Below are positions 61,588 through 64,000 of a stretch of DNA of 64,000 nt, piece after piece. The stretch is from Adiantum capillus-veneris (lineage: Eukaryota > Streptophyta > Polypodiopsida > Polypodiales > Pteridaceae): assembly GCA_014529385.2 (NCBI GenBank), contig CM043953.1, positions 61,567,872-61,631,871 on the forward strand. Direction: 5' to 3'. How positions within the stretch are numbered: the first letter of the stretch is position 1; the number at the start of each line of letters is the position of its first letter. The position numbers and the translations under genes were made by a program. Under the pieces are notes generated by a model that saw only the letters and a program-made list of their open reading frames with translations, did not search any database and was not told the DNA's origin.

Positions 61588-62316
61588 CGGCAATACGGCA
61601 AGCCATACAGCTTATCCATAGCGCATATTAAAAACAACACAATGAACATCGGTTCATCAATACGGAAAGCCATTAATCTTACCCACAATGCATATGCATT
61701 GCTGACAAGCTCTATGGCTTACTGTATTGCCAACGGCTCGCCATTGTGTTGTTTATATGTCGACGAGTAGTTTTCAAGTCCTAAAATAGCTAAGCGGCCC
61801 TGAAAATAACACAATAGCGAGCTGTTTGGAAATACGGCAAGCCTTAGAGCTTTATGGCTTGACGTATTTTCAAACGGCTCGCTGTTGTGTTTTCTATATG
61901 TCTGCAAGCACTTTTGAAATCCTAAACTAGCTACGTGGCCCTAAAAACAACACAATGGTGATCCGTTTGGCAATACGGCAAGCCATAAAGCTTGCCCAGA
62001 ACGCATATGCATTGAGGGCAAGCTCTATGGCTTGCCAAATTGCCAACAATTTGCCTTTGTGTTGTTTCTATGTCCGCTAGCGGTTTTCAAGCCCTAAAAT
62101 AGGTAAGACACCCTAAAAACAAAACAATGGCAAGCTGTTTGGCAATACGACAAGCCATAGAATTTTCCCACAATGCATATGCATTGTGTGCAAGCTCCAT
62201 GGTTTGTCCTATTGCAAAAAGGCTAGCCATTGTGTTGTCTATCTGTCCGCGAGCAATTTTCAAGCTTTAAAATTGCCTTGCCATCCTAAAAACAACACAA
62301 TGGCAATGTGTTTGGG
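61588..62316. repeat. Tandem array of long inverted-repeat units, about 172 bp each
   Basis: Unit starts (acaacacaatgg or close) are at about 61,633, 61,807, 61,946, 62,118 and 62,291, giving spacings 174, 139, 172 and 173, with partial units at both ends. Each unit is a near-palindrome of about 115 bp (acaacacaatgg..ttggcaatacggcaagcc..ttgcccacaatgcat and its complement) centred on atgcatatgcat, followed by a shared spacer (gttttcaagccctaaaat). The 139-bp unit lacks the centre. Segment A lacks the array at this position. It could fold into strong hairpins. Confidence 0.9.
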
Positions 62317-62323
62317 AATATGG

Positions 62324-63502
62324 TGTCGTGCAGCTCCGCTGCCATGAAGAGAAAAAGAACAAAGAAATGTAAGTGAATCTTCTTTGAAGCCTACACATTT
62401 ATTGAGTAGTGAGCAGGGCTTGTTAACAGGCCAGGCTTAATGATTAATGTATGCCAGATGCGGCTTTAAAGGACCAATAAATGCCTTAATGATTCTACAA
62501 AGGAATATGCTTGTAGTGACCACATATGAGAGATTATGATATAGAACTGCAGTGCTACAAGTGCTCTACCGGCCTGTCTTTACGGCTCGTCGATTGGAGC
62601 TACGGTGAGGAAGTTATGGCAGTTTGAAGTTCAAGTCGATTGAAGATCCGTACCAGATTGGGCACCTGCACCTGAGTTGATAGAATTGAATTGAATGCAT
62701 GGGCTTGAATTGCTCACTTTTTGCAGCGTGTCAGTCTTTTCAGATCAGTGATCAGAGTCCTGGTCGCCAAGATATTGGGCGATAAAGATTCACAGGGCCC
62801 AATTCCGTACTAGTCCAGTCCGCTTGATCGGAGTGCCATTTAAGAATTTTGACCTGCAACCACGGTTTTGAAATGCAATGATTGTGGGGAATGCCTAACA
62901 TGGTTGTGATAAGAAGCTTTGGGCTATTTACATGGAGTGGCAAGAAAATTCCTTCCAGCAAAAACAATCACCTATACTTGCATTTTAAATGCATGTGGCA
63001 TTATATGAGATGCTGGAGAGGGCAAGAAAATTCACGATGATATTGTCAGTCAAGGACTGCTGAAGAAAGATGTTGTGCTTGGTGATGCCTAAGTCGGCAT
63101 GTATACCAAATGTGGTATTCGAAGCAATGGAAGCTTCAACTGATATGCATGATAAATGAGGTGCCCTTTGAGAGCGGCTCGGAGACTAAGCACTGCCTTG
63201 ACCGGCATGTGTACCAAATATGGTGCCTTCATTTTTCTGTCTGTGTGGAGAAACTCCTTAGTAGGCATGTATGCCTAAATTGGTGCCCTTACAAAGCCAA
63301 AGGGAGGCCGGCCGCCCAAAGGTTCATCTAATGGCCACCCTAATTTTAGTCGGTGTGTAAGCCAAAAAAGAAAAAGAAGGAGATGGGGGGCAGAAGAGAG
63401 CACCGGTAGCGTGGAGGAAGAAGAAGAGATGCAAAGGCTATGGTGATGCACCGATGAGCGCGATCCAGAGACGAGAAATGAGGAGGTCGCCAGTGTACGT
63501 GT
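62324..63502 (+). repeat. Repeat R, copy R3
   Basis: It begins TGTCGTGCAGCTCC and follows R1 until about 63,502, where R3 turns to tgattggggc and loses the R1/R2 end. Confidence 0.85.
62865..63120 (+). pseudogene. PPR protein fragment inside R3
   Basis: Same segment as in R1, with TCILNACG, GEGKKIHDDIVSQGLLKKD and MYTKCG words in shifted frames. A TAA interrupts before the MYTKCG part. Confidence 0.6.
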
Positions 63503-64000
63503 TGATTGGGGCTTTTCACAAGCCAAGCTCCCATACCCCTCTTCTCTCGTCCCCACCCTAGGAAAACCCCCTCTTAGGGAGGGAGTGATAAAAGGCATTG
63601 GAAAAAGTAAGAAAAAAATAAAGTATGATTATGTAAATATATAAGAAAGATAAAATAGGCCACCTCATGCCTGCGGGGTAGCCCGTCCCCACCTTGCCTC
63701 CTTTTTCTTCACTTCTGCCCCGCCGGGTGTCCCTTTTCCTCTCTCTTCCCCTTGTCCTTTCTCCTTGCTCTCTCCCCTCAAGCTACCCCACCTCTCACCA
63801 ATAATGCATTATAACTCACCAATAATGCACCCTAACTCACATGCAACTTACCCTATCTTCCAAAATAGTATACCCCACCCCCTCTTTCTCTCTCCTATCA
63901 TATCCCATGACCCAAATACCCCCCTCTCTCTCTAAAGGGCACCATGTCTCTTGTCTTGTAGCTAAATAACCTCCCCCACACTCACACACACTCAGTTTCA
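63503..64000. other. Unassigned right edge
   Basis: Pyrimidine-rich and low in coding potential; a duplicated ataactcaccaataatgca word lies near 63,800. No gene seen. Confidence 0.4.

Overview
This is a plant nuclear window made almost entirely of nested transposable elements; I see no intact host gene, tRNA, rRNA or CRISPR array. Plant origin is supported by Ty1/copia, chromodomain Ty3/gypsy and En/Spm-type (CACTA) elements with plant-style short GT-AG introns. Three repeat copies carry a decayed PLS-class PPR fragment whose wording (ILDACGS, KIHDDIVSQGLL, MYTKCG) resembles, from memory, the PPR families expanded in ferns and lycophytes. A large-genome fern is therefore my leading but unproven guess.

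Left (1-19,100): the window opens inside an LTR retrotransposon (E1, ends 10,628) whose last internal ORF is a long coiled-coil protein. That ORF is split by a compound Ty1/copia insertion (Copia-1, 2,611-9,256, TSD CAAGC) with three LTR blocks. E1 itself sits in a chromodomain Ty3/gypsy element (10,629 to about 15,793). An inverted fragment of the same gypsy family (15,827-16,816), an approximately 318-bp tandem repeat (16,817-17,770) and unassigned sequence follow.

Middle (19,100-35,266): an old, decayed second gypsy lineage (protease, RT, integrase pieces) is interrupted at 21,649-27,659 by an element with TG..TA ends and TSD GTGTG. That element carries a 1.3-kb TTAA-flanked inverted-repeat element. 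A CACTA-like end with a small intron-containing ORF, TTAGG-like repeats, repeat R1 with its PPR fragment, and a 3.15-kb stretch of unknown ORFs follow.

Right (35,267-54,314): a four-deep nest. Repeat R2 is split by Copia-2 (35,267-53,496, TSD ATTCG). Copia-2 is split by a CACTA transposon (37,831-50,573, TSD TTC) with a TNP2-type transposase and a TNPA-like second gene. The CACTA is split by a small LTR element lacking RT and integrase (38,106-43,213, TSD AAGTG), whose two 574-bp LTRs differ at three positions by eye.

Far right (54,315-64,000): a truncated third copia (LTR, primer site, gag) is fused to a second copy (B) of the 25,389-31,691 segment. Copy B has gained a 728-bp tandem duplication and an array of approximately 172-bp units that are each long inverted repeats (61,588-62,316).

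Nothing here looks like a cooperating gene set; the only coherent partnership is the transposase and TNPA-like pair inside the CACTA element. Target-site duplications and restored reading frames give the insertion order in each nest.
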